A DNA stretch of 64,000 nt. Origin: Streptomyces sp. 846.5. GTDB taxonomy: Bacteria; Actinomycetota; Actinomycetes; Streptomycetales; Streptomycetaceae. Shown here one piece after another: positions 1 to 9,062 of the stretch (its first letter is position 1; each line of letters opens with the position of its first letter). Made by a program: the position numbers and the translations under genes. The notes below the pieces were generated by a model. It did no database searches and had not been told where the DNA came from. It was given only the letters and a program-made list of their open reading frames with translations. The stretch covers positions 682,001-746,000 of the forward strand of contig NZ_SOBN01000002.1 in the NCBI RefSeq assembly GCF_004365705.1, written 5' to 3'.

Positions 1-2493
1 GCCACCGACCACCACATCACCGGCCGCTTCCAGGGTCTCCTGCACCGCAACCGTCAGCACCGGATGCGAACTGACCTCCACGAACACCCCGTGCCCCTCG
101 GCATGCAGGGCCCGCACCGCCTCCTCGAACCGCACCCGCTGCCGCAGATTCCGGTACCAGTAACCCCCATCCAACGACGCGGTGTCCACCAACCCCGCCT
201 GAACGGTGGAGAAGAACGGCACCGACCCCGACACCGGCACCACCCCGGCCAGCGCCCGCCCCAACTCCCCCTCGATCTCCTCCACATGCACCGTGTGCGA
301 GGCGTAGTCCACCGGAACCCGACGCACCCGCACCCCCTGCGCCTCCCCCCACGCCACAAACTCGTCCAACGCATCCCCGTCCCCCGCCACCACCACCGAA
401 CCAGGACCATTCACCGCCGCAACCGACACCCGGCCCCCCCAACGACCCAGCTCCTCCTCCACCCGCTCCAGGGACATGGCCACCCACACCATCCCGCCCC
501 GACCCGCAATCGCCCGAATCGCCCGCGACCGCAACGCCACCACCCGCGCACCATCCACCAACGACAACCCACCAGCCACAACCGCCGCCGCAATCTCCCC
601 CTGCGAATGACCCACCACAACCGACGGCGCCACCCCGGCGGCGCCCCACAGCGCCGCCAACGACACCATCACCGCCCACGACACCGGCTGCACCACATCC
701 ACCCGCCCCAACGCCACCTCGTCATCCAGCACATCCAACAGCGACCACTCCACAAACGGCGCCAACGCCGCCGCACACTCCTCCATCCACCCACGAAACA
801 CCGAAGAGGACCCCAACAACTCCCGACCCATCCCCACCCACTGCGCACCCTGACCCGGAAAGACGAACACCACACCACCCGCAGCCCCCGCCACACCACG
901 CACCACACCAGGAGCCACCTCACCCGCCCCCAACGACTCCAACCCCATCACCAACGACCCACGATCCGACCCCAACACCACCCCCCGATGCTCAAACAAC
1001 GCCCGCGACCCCACCAACGACCGCGCCACCCCCACCGGCTCCAACCCAGGCCGTACCCGCACATGCTCCAGCAACCGCACCGCCTGCTCCCGCAACGCAC
1101 CCGGCGTCCGGCCCGATACCACCCACGGCAGCGGGGCCGAGGCCACGAATGACGGCTGCGGCTCGACCTCGAACGGCTCGGCGACCGCCGGAGCCTCCCC
1201 CAGGACGACGTGGCAGTTGGTGCCGCCCATTCCGAACGCACTCACACCTGCCAGCAACGCGGCGTCCGGACGCGGCCACTCGCCGAGCGACGTCTGGACC
1301 CGCAAACGGAGTTCGTCGAAGGGGATGCGCGGGTTCGGCGTCTTGTGGTTGAGGCTTGCCGGCACTTGGCGGTGCTCGATCGCCAGGGCCGTCTTCAGCA
1401 GGCCGACGATCCCGGCCGCGCCTTCGAGGTGTCCCACGTTGGTCTTGGCGGAGCCCACCAGCAGCGGCTGGTCCGCGTCGCGGCCCCGGCCCAGCGCCGC
1501 TCCGAGCGCGGACGCCTCGACCGGGTCGCCGACGGGCGTTCCGGTGCCGTGCAGTTCGACATACTGGATGTCCCGGGCAGCCGTCCCGGCACGCCGATGG
1601 GCGCGCCGGATCACGTCCTCCTGGGCGCTTGCGTCGGGTGCGGTCAGCGTGTCGCCGCCACCGTCGTTGTTCACCGCGCTGCCGTGGATCACGGCGTGCA
1701 CCCGGTCTCCGTCGGCCAGAGCCCGGTCCAGCAGCTTGAGCACGATCAGCGCGCCGCCCTCGCCGCGCACGAAGCCGTTGGCCCGCTCGTCGAAGGTGAA
1801 GCAGCGGCCGTCCGGCGAGAGGGCGCCGAACCTCTCCATGTAGAGCGAACTCTCGGGCGCGAGGATGAGATTGACGCCGCCGGCGATGGCGAGGTCGCTG
1901 TCGCCGCTGCGCAGGCTCTGGCAGGCCAGATGGACGGCGACCAGCGAGGAGGACTGGGCGGAGTCCAGGGTGAGGCTGGGTCCGCGCAGCCCCAGCGTGT
2001 AGGAGACGCGGTTGGCGATGAAGCCGCGGTGCGTCCCGGTCAGCGACTGATGCGTGACCGCGTCGGGGCCGAGCGCGTGCAGCAGCGTGGCGTAGTCGTC
2101 GTGCGCCGCGCCGACGAACACACCGGTTGCTCTGCTGCCCAGGTCGGCCGGAACCACGCGGGCGTCCTCCAGCGCCTCCCAAGCCAGTTCGAGAGCCAGG
2201 CGCTGCTGGGGGTCGATGCCGTCGGCCTCGCGGGGGCTGATCCCGAAGAAGCCGGCGTCGAAGCCGTCGACCTGGTCGAGATACCCACCCCACCGATCCC
2301 GGGCAGTCTCCACCTCCGACCCGGCGTCCGCGTCGAGCGTGCTGGGGCGAATGGCGCTGGCGCCGTCTCGGAGCAGCCGCCAGAACGCGTCCGGATCGGG
2401 TGCACCGGGCAGGCGGCAGGAGAGGCCGACGATCGCGACCGGGCGCTGCTCCGCAGCACCGGACTCGGGCGTTCCGCTGTCAGACTCGCTCAT
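1..2493 (-). CDS. Type I PKS loading module, KSQ-AT (partial, runs off left edge)
   Basis: This is the N-terminal 831 residues of a modular PKS; the rest lies beyond the edge. The ATG at 2493 follows a GGAG-type site, and there is no docking helix before the KS, as expected for the first PKS protein. KS domain: about residues 17-440. At the active site DTACSS is replaced by DSAQSS, with Gln180 (CAG, 1954-1956) in place of Cys. The HGTGT and NVGH histidine motifs are kept. This is the classical KSQ decarboxylase of loading modules. AT domain: about 540-831, with GQGAQ, GHSQG (Ser630) and YASH (His733), the signature of methylmalonyl-CoA selectivity. Inference: methylmalonyl is loaded and decarboxylated to give a propionyl starter. 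The ACP and any extension modules should follow leftward. A PAS-LuxR-type box lies 137 bp upstream. Confidence 0.95.
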   Translation of the reverse strand, partial: MSESDSGTPESGAAEQRPVAIVGLSCRLPGAPDPDAFWRLLRDGASAIRPSTLDADAGSEVETARDRWGGYLDQVDGFDAGFFGISPREADGIDPQQRLALELAWEALEDARVVPADLGSRATGVFVGAAHDDYATLLHALGPDAVTHQSLTGTHRGFIANRVSYTLGLRGPSLTLDSAQSSSLVAVHLACQSLRSGDSDLAIAGGVNLILAPESSLYMERFGALSPDGRCFTFDERANGFVRGEGGALIVLKLLDRALADGDRVHAVIHGSAVNNDGGGDTLTAPDASAQEDVIRRAHRRAGTAARDIQYVELHGTGTPVGDPVEASALGAALGRGRDADQPLLVGSAKTNVGHLEGAAGIVGLLKTALAIEHRQVPASLNHKTPNPRIPFDELRLRVQTSLGEWPRPDAALLAGVSAFGMGGTNCHVVLGEAPAVAEPFEVEPQPSFVASAPLPWVVSGRTPGALREQAVRLLEHVRVRPGLEPVGVARSLVGSRALFEHRGVVLGSDRGSLVMGLESLGAGEVAPGVVRGVAGAAGGVVFVFPGQGAQWVGMGRELLGSSSVFRGWMEECAAALAPFVEWSLLDVLDDEVALGRVDVVQPVSWAVMVSLAALWGAAGVAPSVVVGHSQGEIAAAVVAGGLSLVDGARVVALRSRAIRAIAGRGGMVWVAMSLERVEEELGRWGGRVSVAAVNGPGSVVVAGDGDALDEFVAWGEAQGVRVRRVPVDYASHTVHVEEIEGELGRALAGVVPVSGSVPFFSTVQAGLVDTASLDGGYWYRNLRQRVRFEEAVRALHAEGHGVFVEVSSHPVLTVAVQETLEAAGDVVVGG

Positions 2494-2629
2494 TGCATCC
2501 AACTCCAATACCCGGAGGGACTACAGACGGCAGGCAGGCCCCTGCCTCATCGCACTGCCTTCGGCCGACGCCTTCGACCGGATCGCAGAATGCAGGACGA
2601 TGAGGATCCTGACGCTAGGCCCGTCGGCA

Positions 2630-2645
2630 CTAGGGCGGCCCCTAG
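2630..2645. promoter_or_regulatory. Putative PAS-LuxR (PimM-type) operator upstream of the loading PKS
   Basis: The site reads ctagggcggcccctag. Both six-base arms (CTAGGG/CCCTAG) match the published PimM consensus CTVGGGAWWTCCCBAG exactly; only the central AWWT differs. It sits in the 215-bp gap between the sulfotransferase stop and the loading-PKS start, so it can serve the leftward PKS promoter. The likely binder is the PAS-LuxR protein encoded at 11132. Binding is inferred. Confidence 0.65.
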
Positions 2646-2708
2646 ATGTGCACGTCGGCGAACTGACGGTTGCGCAACTCGTGCTCGACTCGGGTGCCCC
2701 ACGGTCGG

Positions 2709-3998
2709 TCAGCGCTTGTCCAGGGGGACGTCGAAACGGTCGTAGTAGAAGGCGAAGCGCTCCCGCAGCTCCGGAACGTCCAGGGCGAAGTCCGAGGCGG
2801 CGTACTGGTGCCGCCCGCTGCTGCGGGACTCGGCGGCCGCGTACTCGCGCATGGCGTTCTCCGTGGCGTCGTCCATCTCCCGCCCGGCCACCTCGTAGAC
2901 CCGATCGAGCTCACGCACTGGATCCTCGATGAGTCGATGGAACGCTATATCGATAATCCGGTCTCCGGCCAGCTCGCGGTCGCGGATCGACGCACGCAGC
3001 AGGCGCTCGACGAAATCGGCCGAGAACTGGCCGATCAGGTGCGGGTTGGGGTGGTCGAAGTAGACCCGCGCGCCATACGCGATGAGGTTGCTGAACGAGA
3101 TCACCGAGGTCACCGGATCCCGGTGGGTCTGCACGACCGTGGCGTCCCCGAAGGTGCTGAACAGCGGGCCCAGCATCTCCATATGCCCTGGGGCCTTCAG
3201 CGCCCACCGGTCGCCGACCGGTCGACTCCACTGCATGAACTGGAGGTAGCGCTTGAAGTACCGGTAGCCGTCGCTGTGGTCGGCCGCGGTGAACCAGCGA
3301 CTGTACTCGGGCACCAGGCCCAGGGCCTCGAACATCGACGAGGCGTGGCCGGCAGCCAGGAGCAGGTTGTCCTCCTCCGGCTCCTCGTGCGAGAGCTCGT
3401 GCATGGTGCCCTGCTCCGGGAGGATCTTGTTCGCCAGGCCGGCCTCGATCCGGCTGATCCTGATGCGGGGATCCGGATTCGGCCTCGGCGCTTCCAGGTC
3501 GCCGTCCGGCAGCGGATGGGTGACCTCCCACATCGGCAGCATGCGCCACCGCGAGTCACGCGCCAGCAGCCGCTGCACGAAGGTCGTGCCCGAGCGCATC
3601 GCGCCCGTGACGAAGAGCGGCGCCGGCACCGGCGCCTCGAAGATCTCCGGACGACGGGTGGCGAGATCCTCCAGGCGGAGCCGGTTCACCAGATCCCCGA
3701 CCAGCTGACTGTGCAGCCCCAACCTGCCGTTGCCGCTGAGTTGCAGCTCCTGGGTCAGTGACCGGCAGAGGATGTCCAGCGGCTTGTCGAAGTCCAGGCC
3801 CGAACCGAAGTCGGACAGTTTGGCCTTCTTGCGCGCTTTGGCCTTGAGGGCCTCCGGTTCGAGTGGCCACAGCCGCTCGGCGAAGGGCCCGGTCAACCCG
3901 TTCAGCAACCGTATCGGCCACACGAGCTTCGGGTACGCCAACTCGACACCGTGCGGGGTGAGTTCTTGACGCTGCGGCAGCGGAACCTGATTGAGCAT
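2709..3998 (-). CDS. Sulfotransferase family protein
   Basis: A 429-residue PAPS-dependent-type sulfotransferase. The 5'-phosphosulfate loop is visible as VTGAMRSGTTF (about residue 140), and the 3'-phosphate-binding stretch as THRDPVTSVIS further on, with the usual C-terminal region. The ATG at 3998 is chosen because GAGG lies about 8 bases upstream; an earlier in-frame start at 4073 has no clear ribosome site. Long members of this family (around 400 residues) occur in actinomycetes. The gene lies between the cold-shock gene and the loading PKS on the same strand, so tailoring of the polyketide by O-sulfation is plausible. The substrate is unknown, and some members of the superfamily act on lipids or carbohydrates. 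Confidence 0.85.
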   Translation of the reverse strand: MLNQVPLPQRQELTPHGVELAYPKLVWPIRLLNGLTGPFAERLWPLEPEALKAKARKKAKLSDFGSGLDFDKPLDILCRSLTQELQLSGNGRLGLHSQLVGDLVNRLRLEDLATRRPEIFEAPVPAPLFVTGAMRSGTTFVQRLLARDSRWRMLPMWEVTHPLPDGDLEAPRPNPDPRIRISRIEAGLANKILPEQGTMHELSHEEPEEDNLLLAAGHASSMFEALGLVPEYSRWFTAADHSDGYRYFKRYLQFMQWSRPVGDRWALKAPGHMEMLGPLFSTFGDATVVQTHRDPVTSVISFSNLIAYGARVYFDHPNPHLIGQFSADFVERLLRASIRDRELAGDRIIDIAFHRLIEDPVRELDRVYEVAGREMDDATENAMREYAAAESRSSGRHQYAASDFALDVPELRERFAFYYDRFDVPLDKR

Positions 3999-4126
3999 GC
4001 GTGACCTCTTCGAGGCTGAGGGACCGGATTGGCCGCCATCTTTCTCACATCCCTTCCGGACCCAACAAGGCACGCCACAACGGCACTAGAAGAACTGCTG
4101 GACAATGATGTGTGCCCCGGACATGA

Positions 4127-4160
4127 CGGATCCCCCTGCACCACAGGCGCGGGGGATCCG
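4127..4160 (-). terminator. Hairpin terminator after the cold-shock gene
   Basis: A perfect 10-bp inverted repeat (CGGATCCCCC / GGGGGATCCG) with a 14-base loop starts 11 bp beyond the stop of the leftward cold-shock gene. It lacks a T-run, as is common for actinobacterial terminators. Confidence 0.6.
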
Positions 4161-4171
4161 GGAGACAACTG

Positions 4172-4603
4172 TCAGGACTCGATCCAGTTGTGGGTCCGAG
4201 CCAGCTCGATCACCCTGCTCCGCACCTGAAGGATCTGGGCGGCGGTGAGCGTGGGGGCCGACTCCAGGAGCGCTTCGCTCAGCTCCTGGCGGAACTCGGC
4301 GGCCGAAAGGACGTCGCACAGCCCGTCCCCGCTGTCCTCCCGGGCGCTCCACACCGGGGCGACCGAGGCCGGGGCAGCGTGCGCCGAGGCAACTGCCCCG
4401 CCGTTGTCCACCAGCTGGACGCGCGAGGCCTTCAGACCCCGGCTGCCGTCCTCGGCCTCGAAGGACACCATCAGGCCCGGCCGGAGCATCGACTTCTCGC
4501 CGAGCAGATCATTGGCGTGCATGAACACGTCCTCGCCACCGCCGCTCGGAGCGATGAACCCGTAACCACGTACCTCGTCGAACCGCAGGATCTTTCCAGT
4601 CAT
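4172..4603 (-). CDS. Cold-shock domain protein
   Basis: A 143-residue protein with an N-terminal cold-shock (OB-fold) domain of about 68 residues. It shows the RNP1-like stretch GYGFIAPS and the RNP2-like DVFMHAND, so single-stranded nucleic-acid binding is expected. The C-terminal half is a low-complexity linker followed by a helical segment with no clear domain. This two-part architecture (CSD plus C-terminal extension) is longer than the classical 67-residue Csp and recurs in streptomycetes. The ATG at 4603 opens the domain exactly; GTG codons lie directly before it and the ribosome site is weak. It is divergent from the NRPS gene and probably a bystander in the cluster. Confidence 0.85.
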   Translation of the reverse strand: MTGKILRFDEVRGYGFIAPSGGGEDVFMHANDLLGEKSMLRPGLMVSFEAEDGSRGLKASRVQLVDNGGAVASAHAAPASVAPVWSAREDSGDGLCDVLSAAEFRQELSEALLESAPTLTAAQILQVRSRVIELARTHNWIES

Positions 4604-4843
4604 CACCACAAGAAGCCCCAATTGCCCACGTGTCAAACGGAAGAAATCAGCCGACAGGGCCCTTTGCTCTGCCGCGCGCACACCGTACCGAGTCCACTCG
4701 GATCGCAACAGGGGGTGACCTTGACCCCCGCCGATCAACCGGCGTACGGCTGGCAAATGTTGAAGATATTCCTAGTGCGGGGCAGGCAATGATGCTGTCA
4801 GCATGCCCATCCAGCAGGCATACGCCCGCCCAGGAGGCCCCGA

Positions 4844-7800
4844 GTGCGCGACCACGCCGGAGACCGGTCCTACAGCCGATCCTTCTCAGCCGAGGAGTGG
4901 CTGTACGTCGGCATGGGAGGGAAGAACGTCATCCAGCACGTGATCGAGGGCCGGGGAAGCGTGCGCCCGGACGATCTCGCCAAGGCGGTGGCCGTCGCCG
5001 CCGAGGCGTGCCCGGGGATGCGGCTGCGGCGACGCGGACAGCGCTGGACGGACAGCGGTGTGGCACCGGCCGTCCGGGTGCTGGACAGCACCTCCTTCGA
5101 CCTGCAGCGACTGGACTCGCCCGCACTGCGTGAGACCCTGAAGGCCGCCGGCCCCACCTGCGAAGTGCTGCTGCTCCCCGAAGCCGGCGAGGCCGGCTCG
5201 GCCTCGACCAGCCTCGTCTTCCGCGCCTCCCACGCGATCACGGACGCCCGCGGTCTCATGGTCTGGGTCGACGACGTGTTCCGTGTGCTGCGCGGCGAGC
5301 AACCGCTGGGAGCTCCCTCCCCGCTGAGCAGCACCGAGTTCCTGGAACAGCTCGATCTTCCGGGCGGCCTGCCGCCCGCGCTCCCCGCCGCCGGCAAGCT
5401 GGAATGGCCCTCCCCGCTGGGCCGCCTGCCGCGCGGTCGCCGCGGCGTGCTGTGGCGCCGCCGCACCGTGGACGGCAGCTACCCCGCCGCCACGGCGAAG
5501 GTGATCGCCGCCCTCGCCGAGAAGTACGGACCGGACGGGCGCGGGCGCTTCTTCGTCCCGGTCGACCTGCGTCGGCACGACCCGGAGATCCGCTCGACCG
5601 CCTGGCTGTCCCAGGCGCTGCTGCTGGAGATCGACCCCGGCGAGGGCTGGGAGGAGGTGCAGCGCCGCACGCTAACGGCCCTGGCCGAGCGGCGCGAGCT
5701 GGCGCTGCGCAGCGAACCGCGCTTCCTCCGCACTCCGCTGCCCGTGCTCCGGCTGCTTGCCGCAGCCGTCGAGTCGCAGTCCGTCAGCAAGGACCAGTAC
5801 TCGGCACTGGGCTTTGTGACGCATCTGGGCGCCTTCGACCTCGCCGACTTCAGCCTGCCGGACTTCGAGGCGACGGCGCTGTTCACCCTCGGCGGCACCG
5901 GACCGGGCAGCCCGCCGTCGATCGAGATGCTGGAGAGCGGCGGCCGCACCGAGATCACCCTGGCCTGGCAGGACGGACCGGGCGTCGCGGAACGCGCCGA
6001 CGCCCTGCTCGCCGACATCGAGGAGGCCCTGTCCCCGCGCGCACTGCGGCACTGGGCGGGCAACGAGACCGAGCGCGCCCTGCCGTCCGAACTCTCGGTG
6101 CTCCAGCTCTTCCGTGAGCAGGTCGCCCGGACGCCCGACCGGACCGCCCTCAGCGGGCCGGAAGGCAAGGTCAGCTACGCCGAGTTGAGCCGCCGGGCCG
6201 ACCTGGTAGCCGCCGAGCTGCGCCGCCGCGGCGCGGGCCGGGGCAGTGTGGTCGGGCTGCTCGCCGACCGCTCGGTGGCCGGTATCGCCGGACTGTGGGG
6301 GGTGCTGCGCACCGGAGCCTGCTACCTCCCACTGGACACTCGGCACCCGGACGCCCGGCTGGCCGGCCTGCTGGCGGACGCCGAGGCCGGGTACTGCCTG
6401 GTGCAGCGCCTCTACGACGAGCGCGAGTGCCTCCCCGACGGCTGCGATCAGCTCGTCCTGGAGGAGCTGATCGGCGCCACCCTCGAAACCCCTGAAACCA
6501 CCGAAACCTCCGAAGCGGCGCCGACCGCGGCCGGGGCGCCCTTCCACGACGCCCAGGTCCGTCCCGACGACCTGGCATACGTGATCTACACCTCCGGCTC
6601 CACCGGCCGCCCCAAGGGTGTGCAGATCGAGCACCACAGCCTGCTCAACTACATCCACTGGGCGACCCGGCTCTTCGACGTCGACGAGACGTCCCGGCTC
6701 CCGCTGATCACCTCGCCCTCCTTCGACGTCTCGGGCACCTCCGTCTTCCTCCCGCTGCTGACCGGCGGCGAGTTGATGCTGGTCCGCGAGGACCCCAACC
6801 ACCTCTCGATGCGCGGGCTGCTGGCGGACTCCGGCGCCAACATGCTGAACCTGACGCCCTCCCACCTCGACCTGATCGGTCAACTGGACCTGTCCCCCGC
6901 GGGCTTCCGCACGGTGATCGTGATCGGCGAGCAGCTCCGCACCGAGGTGGCCGCTCGGGCGCAGGAGATGTTCGGGCCCAAGTGCCGGATCATCAACGAG
7001 TACGGGCCGACCGAGGCCACCATCGGCTGCACCGCGCACACCTTCGACGCCGAGCTGGACGCCGCGAGCGCCAACGTGCCCATCGGGCTCCCCGCCGACA
7101 ACACCACGGTGTTCCTGCTCGACGACAAGCGCCGCTTCGTCGCCCCCGGGGAGGTCGGCGAGATGTATCTCGGCGGCGTGCAGCTGGCCAGAGGCTACTG
7201 GGGACGTCCGGATCTGGACCGCGAGCGATTCCCCACCCTCGCCGACGGCACCCGCGTCTACCGCACCGGTGACCTGGCTCGACTGCTGCCCTCGGGCGAG
7301 TTGGACTGCATCGGGCGCATCGACGACCAGGTCAAGGTGCGCGGCCATCGGGTCGAGCCGGCCGAGGTGGCACAGGCGCTGGAGACCCATCCGGCCGTCG
7401 ACCGGGCCATCGTGGTGGCCAAGGAGCGTCCCGGCCGGTTCGGCAAGGCCCTGATCGGATACGTCCTGGCCGGCTCCGAGGTGACCCCGGACGAGCTGTC
7501 GGGGTATCTGGCCGAGCGCCTCCCCCACTACATGGTGCCCGCCGCGACCGTCGTGTTGTCCCAACTCCCTTACACCATCAGCGGAAAAGTCGACACGAAG
7601 GCACTGCCTGACCCCTTCGGCATCGAGGCCGACGCCTCGGCGCCGGTCCGCCCCGCCACGGACACCCCGGTGGATCCGGTGGAGGAGGCAGTCGCCCGGA
7701 TCTGGGCGCGCACGCTGGGCGTGGAGCGGGGCGCACTGGACGCCCAGGGGGACTTCCACCGGCTGGGCGGTGAGTCACTGGCACTGCTCGCCATGCTCGC

Positions 7801-7966
7801 CGGGGTCTGCCGGGACCTGCTGGACACGGATCAGGAGGCAGCGTTCATGTCGAACCTTCCGCAGATCATCAGCGAGCCCACGCTGGAGCGGGTGGCCGAA
7901 CTGGCCCGCCGGGCCGGCGCCGGAGGGAGGACCGGACGACAGGCGGAGGAGCCGACACCCGCATGA
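4844..7966 (+). CDS. NRPS-like protein, condensation-like / adenylation / carrier (C-A-T)
   Basis: A 1040-residue single-module protein. The GTG start at 4844 sits 6 bases after a perfect AGGAGG. Residues about 15-405 form a condensation/acyltransferase-like domain; its catalytic motif reads SHAITDARG, so the second His and the Asp are kept but the first His of HHxxxDG is Ser. Residues about 420-905 form an adenylation domain with core motifs YTSGSTGRPKG, NEYGPTE and YRTGDLARL and a terminal Lys region. The Asp that holds the substrate amino group is present (SFDVSG), so an alpha-amino acid is the likely substrate; identity not predicted. Residues about 930-1020 form a carrier domain with the attachment site GGESL. 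There is no thioesterase. It probably supplies an aminoacyl unit to the polyketide or condenses with it. Confidence 0.93.
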   Translation: MRDHAGDRSYSRSFSAEEWLYVGMGGKNVIQHVIEGRGSVRPDDLAKAVAVAAEACPGMRLRRRGQRWTDSGVAPAVRVLDSTSFDLQRLDSPALRETLKAAGPTCEVLLLPEAGEAGSASTSLVFRASHAITDARGLMVWVDDVFRVLRGEQPLGAPSPLSSTEFLEQLDLPGGLPPALPAAGKLEWPSPLGRLPRGRRGVLWRRRTVDGSYPAATAKVIAALAEKYGPDGRGRFFVPVDLRRHDPEIRSTAWLSQALLLEIDPGEGWEEVQRRTLTALAERRELALRSEPRFLRTPLPVLRLLAAAVESQSVSKDQYSALGFVTHLGAFDLADFSLPDFEATALFTLGGTGPGSPPSIEMLESGGRTEITLAWQDGPGVAERADALLADIEEALSPRALRHWAGNETERALPSELSVLQLFREQVARTPDRTALSGPEGKVSYAELSRRADLVAAELRRRGAGRGSVVGLLADRSVAGIAGLWGVLRTGACYLPLDTRHPDARLAGLLADAEAGYCLVQRLYDERECLPDGCDQLVLEELIGATLETPETTETSEAAPTAAGAPFHDAQVRPDDLAYVIYTSGSTGRPKGVQIEHHSLLNYIHWATRLFDVDETSRLPLITSPSFDVSGTSVFLPLLTGGELMLVREDPNHLSMRGLLADSGANMLNLTPSHLDLIGQLDLSPAGFRTVIVIGEQLRTEVAARAQEMFGPKCRIINEYGPTEATIGCTAHTFDAELDAASANVPIGLPADNTTVFLLDDKRRFVAPGEVGEMYLGGVQLARGYWGRPDLDRERFPTLADGTRVYRTGDLARLLPSGELDCIGRIDDQVKVRGHRVEPAEVAQALETHPAVDRAIVVAKERPGRFGKALIGYVLAGSEVTPDELSGYLAERLPHYMVPAATVVLSQLPYTISGKVDTKALPDPFGIEADASAPVRPATDTPVDPVEEAVARIWARTLGVERGALDAQGDFHRLGGESLALLAMLAGVCRDLLDTDQEAAFMSNLPQIISEPTLERVAELARRAGAGGRTGRQAEEPTPA

Positions 7967-8931
7967 CCGAGGCCGGTACGACCGCCCCCGTCTACGCGCA
8001 TCTGCGGGGCACCACCCTCACCCAGCGGATCCTGGCCGCCCTGCTGCAGCACCGGATGGCCACCACCGGCCAGCTCCACCAACTGCTGCTCCCCGGCGGC
8101 AGCGTGGTGGAGCTGCGGCGCCGGGTGGACACCATGCGTGCCCAGCACCTGGTCGACTGCACCGACACCAGGCGCCGACCCGCCTGGTTCCTGACCCGGG
8201 ACGGGCTCGACCTGGCCCGCTCGCTGCCCGACCTTCCCGCCTGCGGCTCCCGCGAGCCGATCACCCAACTCGAGGACGCCACGCGGCAGCAGGAGCGCGT
8301 CCTCACCGTGCTGCGCACCGGGCTGCCGTTCATCGAGCACCGCCGCAGCGACTTCCCCGGCCAGCTCTTCACCTGGGACCCCCAAGTCGCCCACAACTAC
8401 CGCGAGTCGGGAACCGGAGTGGAGCGATTGCTGGTCCCCGACGCCCGATTGCGCTCCGCCGTGCGCTCCAGTCACGGCCTGCACTTCGTCGACGCCTTCG
8501 TCGAGATCGTGCCCCCGGCCACTACCGTGCGCGCGCTGGCCGCACGCGTCGAGGCCTACGCCCGGTTCCACGGCGGGCCGCCGGCCGGGGGGCGCGCGAC
8601 CAGGGTGACCACGCAGGACTGGCGGCGCTGGTATCCGAGGTTCCCGCATCTGCTGCTTGTCACCCACCGCCCCTGCGTCCGGCTGCTGGCAGGTCTGCGA
8701 GCCAGGGTCGGATCCGATCAGCGGCTGTCCGCTCTGGCCGGGCAGGTGCCCGTCGGCTGCGCCTCGCTGCCCGATCTTGAGGCACACGGGGCCGGCGCCA
8801 CGGTGTGGACGGCACTGGGGCAGGACGATCAACGACACGTGTGGACGGCGCTGCGTCCCCAAGCGGTTCCCGCGCCGAAATTGCGCCCGCTGGGTCTCCT
8901 CAACCTGGATCCACAGAGCCGTATTCGGTGA
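7963..8931 (+). CDS. Replication-relaxation-like protein, 3' end altered by an IS
   Basis: A 322-residue protein overlapping the NRPS stop by 4 bases (ATGA), so translationally coupled. The N-terminal 90 residues look like a winged-helix domain (TQRILAALLQHRMATTGQLHQLL), and the overall pattern fits actinobacterial replication-relaxation proteins (PF13814-like), usually found on plasmids and mobile DNA. Its last nine codons are not native: the IS1380 element starts at 8904 inside the reading frame. If the IS and one copy of the target duplication are removed, the frame joins to 10577-10583 and ends LLKA-stop, giving a 315-residue ancestor. The protein is therefore probably still functional. 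Its role inside a polyketide operon is unexplained; a DNA-binding regulator is an alternative. Confidence 0.7.
   Translation: MTEAGTTAPVYAHLRGTTLTQRILAALLQHRMATTGQLHQLLLPGGSVVELRRRVDTMRAQHLVDCTDTRRRPAWFLTRDGLDLARSLPDLPACGSREPITQLEDATRQQERVLTVLRTGLPFIEHRRSDFPGQLFTWDPQVAHNYRESGTGVERLLVPDARLRSAVRSSHGLHFVDAFVEIVPPATTVRALAARVEAYARFHGGPPAGGRATRVTTQDWRRWYPRFPHLLLVTHRPCVRLLAGLRARVGSDQRLSALAGQVPVGCASLPDLEAHGAGATVWTALGQDDQRHVWTALRPQAVPAPKLRPLGLLNLDPQSRIR
8899..8903. repeat. IS1380 target-site duplication, left copy (CTCAA)
   Basis: The five bases directly left of the element match the five bases directly right of it (10572-10576). The IS1380 family usually gives a 4-bp duplication, so the fifth base may be chance. 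Confidence 0.75.
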
Positions 8932-8944
8932 GTGCGGCTCTGTG
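8912..8944. terminator. Subterminal hairpin at the left end of the IS
   Basis: A perfect 10-bp stem (CACAGAGCCG / CGGCTCTGTG) with a 13-base loop begins inside the left terminal repeat. It could stop transcription entering the IS from the NRPS operon, or transcripts leaving the transposase gene. Confidence 0.45.
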
Positions 8945-9062
8945 ATTTTCGGAGCGGATTCGGCGGTCCTCTTGCTGGTGGGCATGGGTGATTGCCGGGT
9001 GGCCGTCCCGGTGGCGGGGTCTCCGTGGTCCTTGGTCGTGGGTGGTCGGGTGGGCTCGTCGG

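Noticed and set aside
1210-3761. Plus-strand frames opposite the loading PKS and sulfotransferase
   Set aside because: The minus strand encodes clear KS, AT and sulfotransferase domains. The plus frames are Arg/Gln-rich shadows.
4721-4750. TTGACC-N18-TACGGC before the NRPS gene
   Set aside because: A promoter is expected in this gap but the -10 element is poor and alternatives exist, so it is not listed as a feature.
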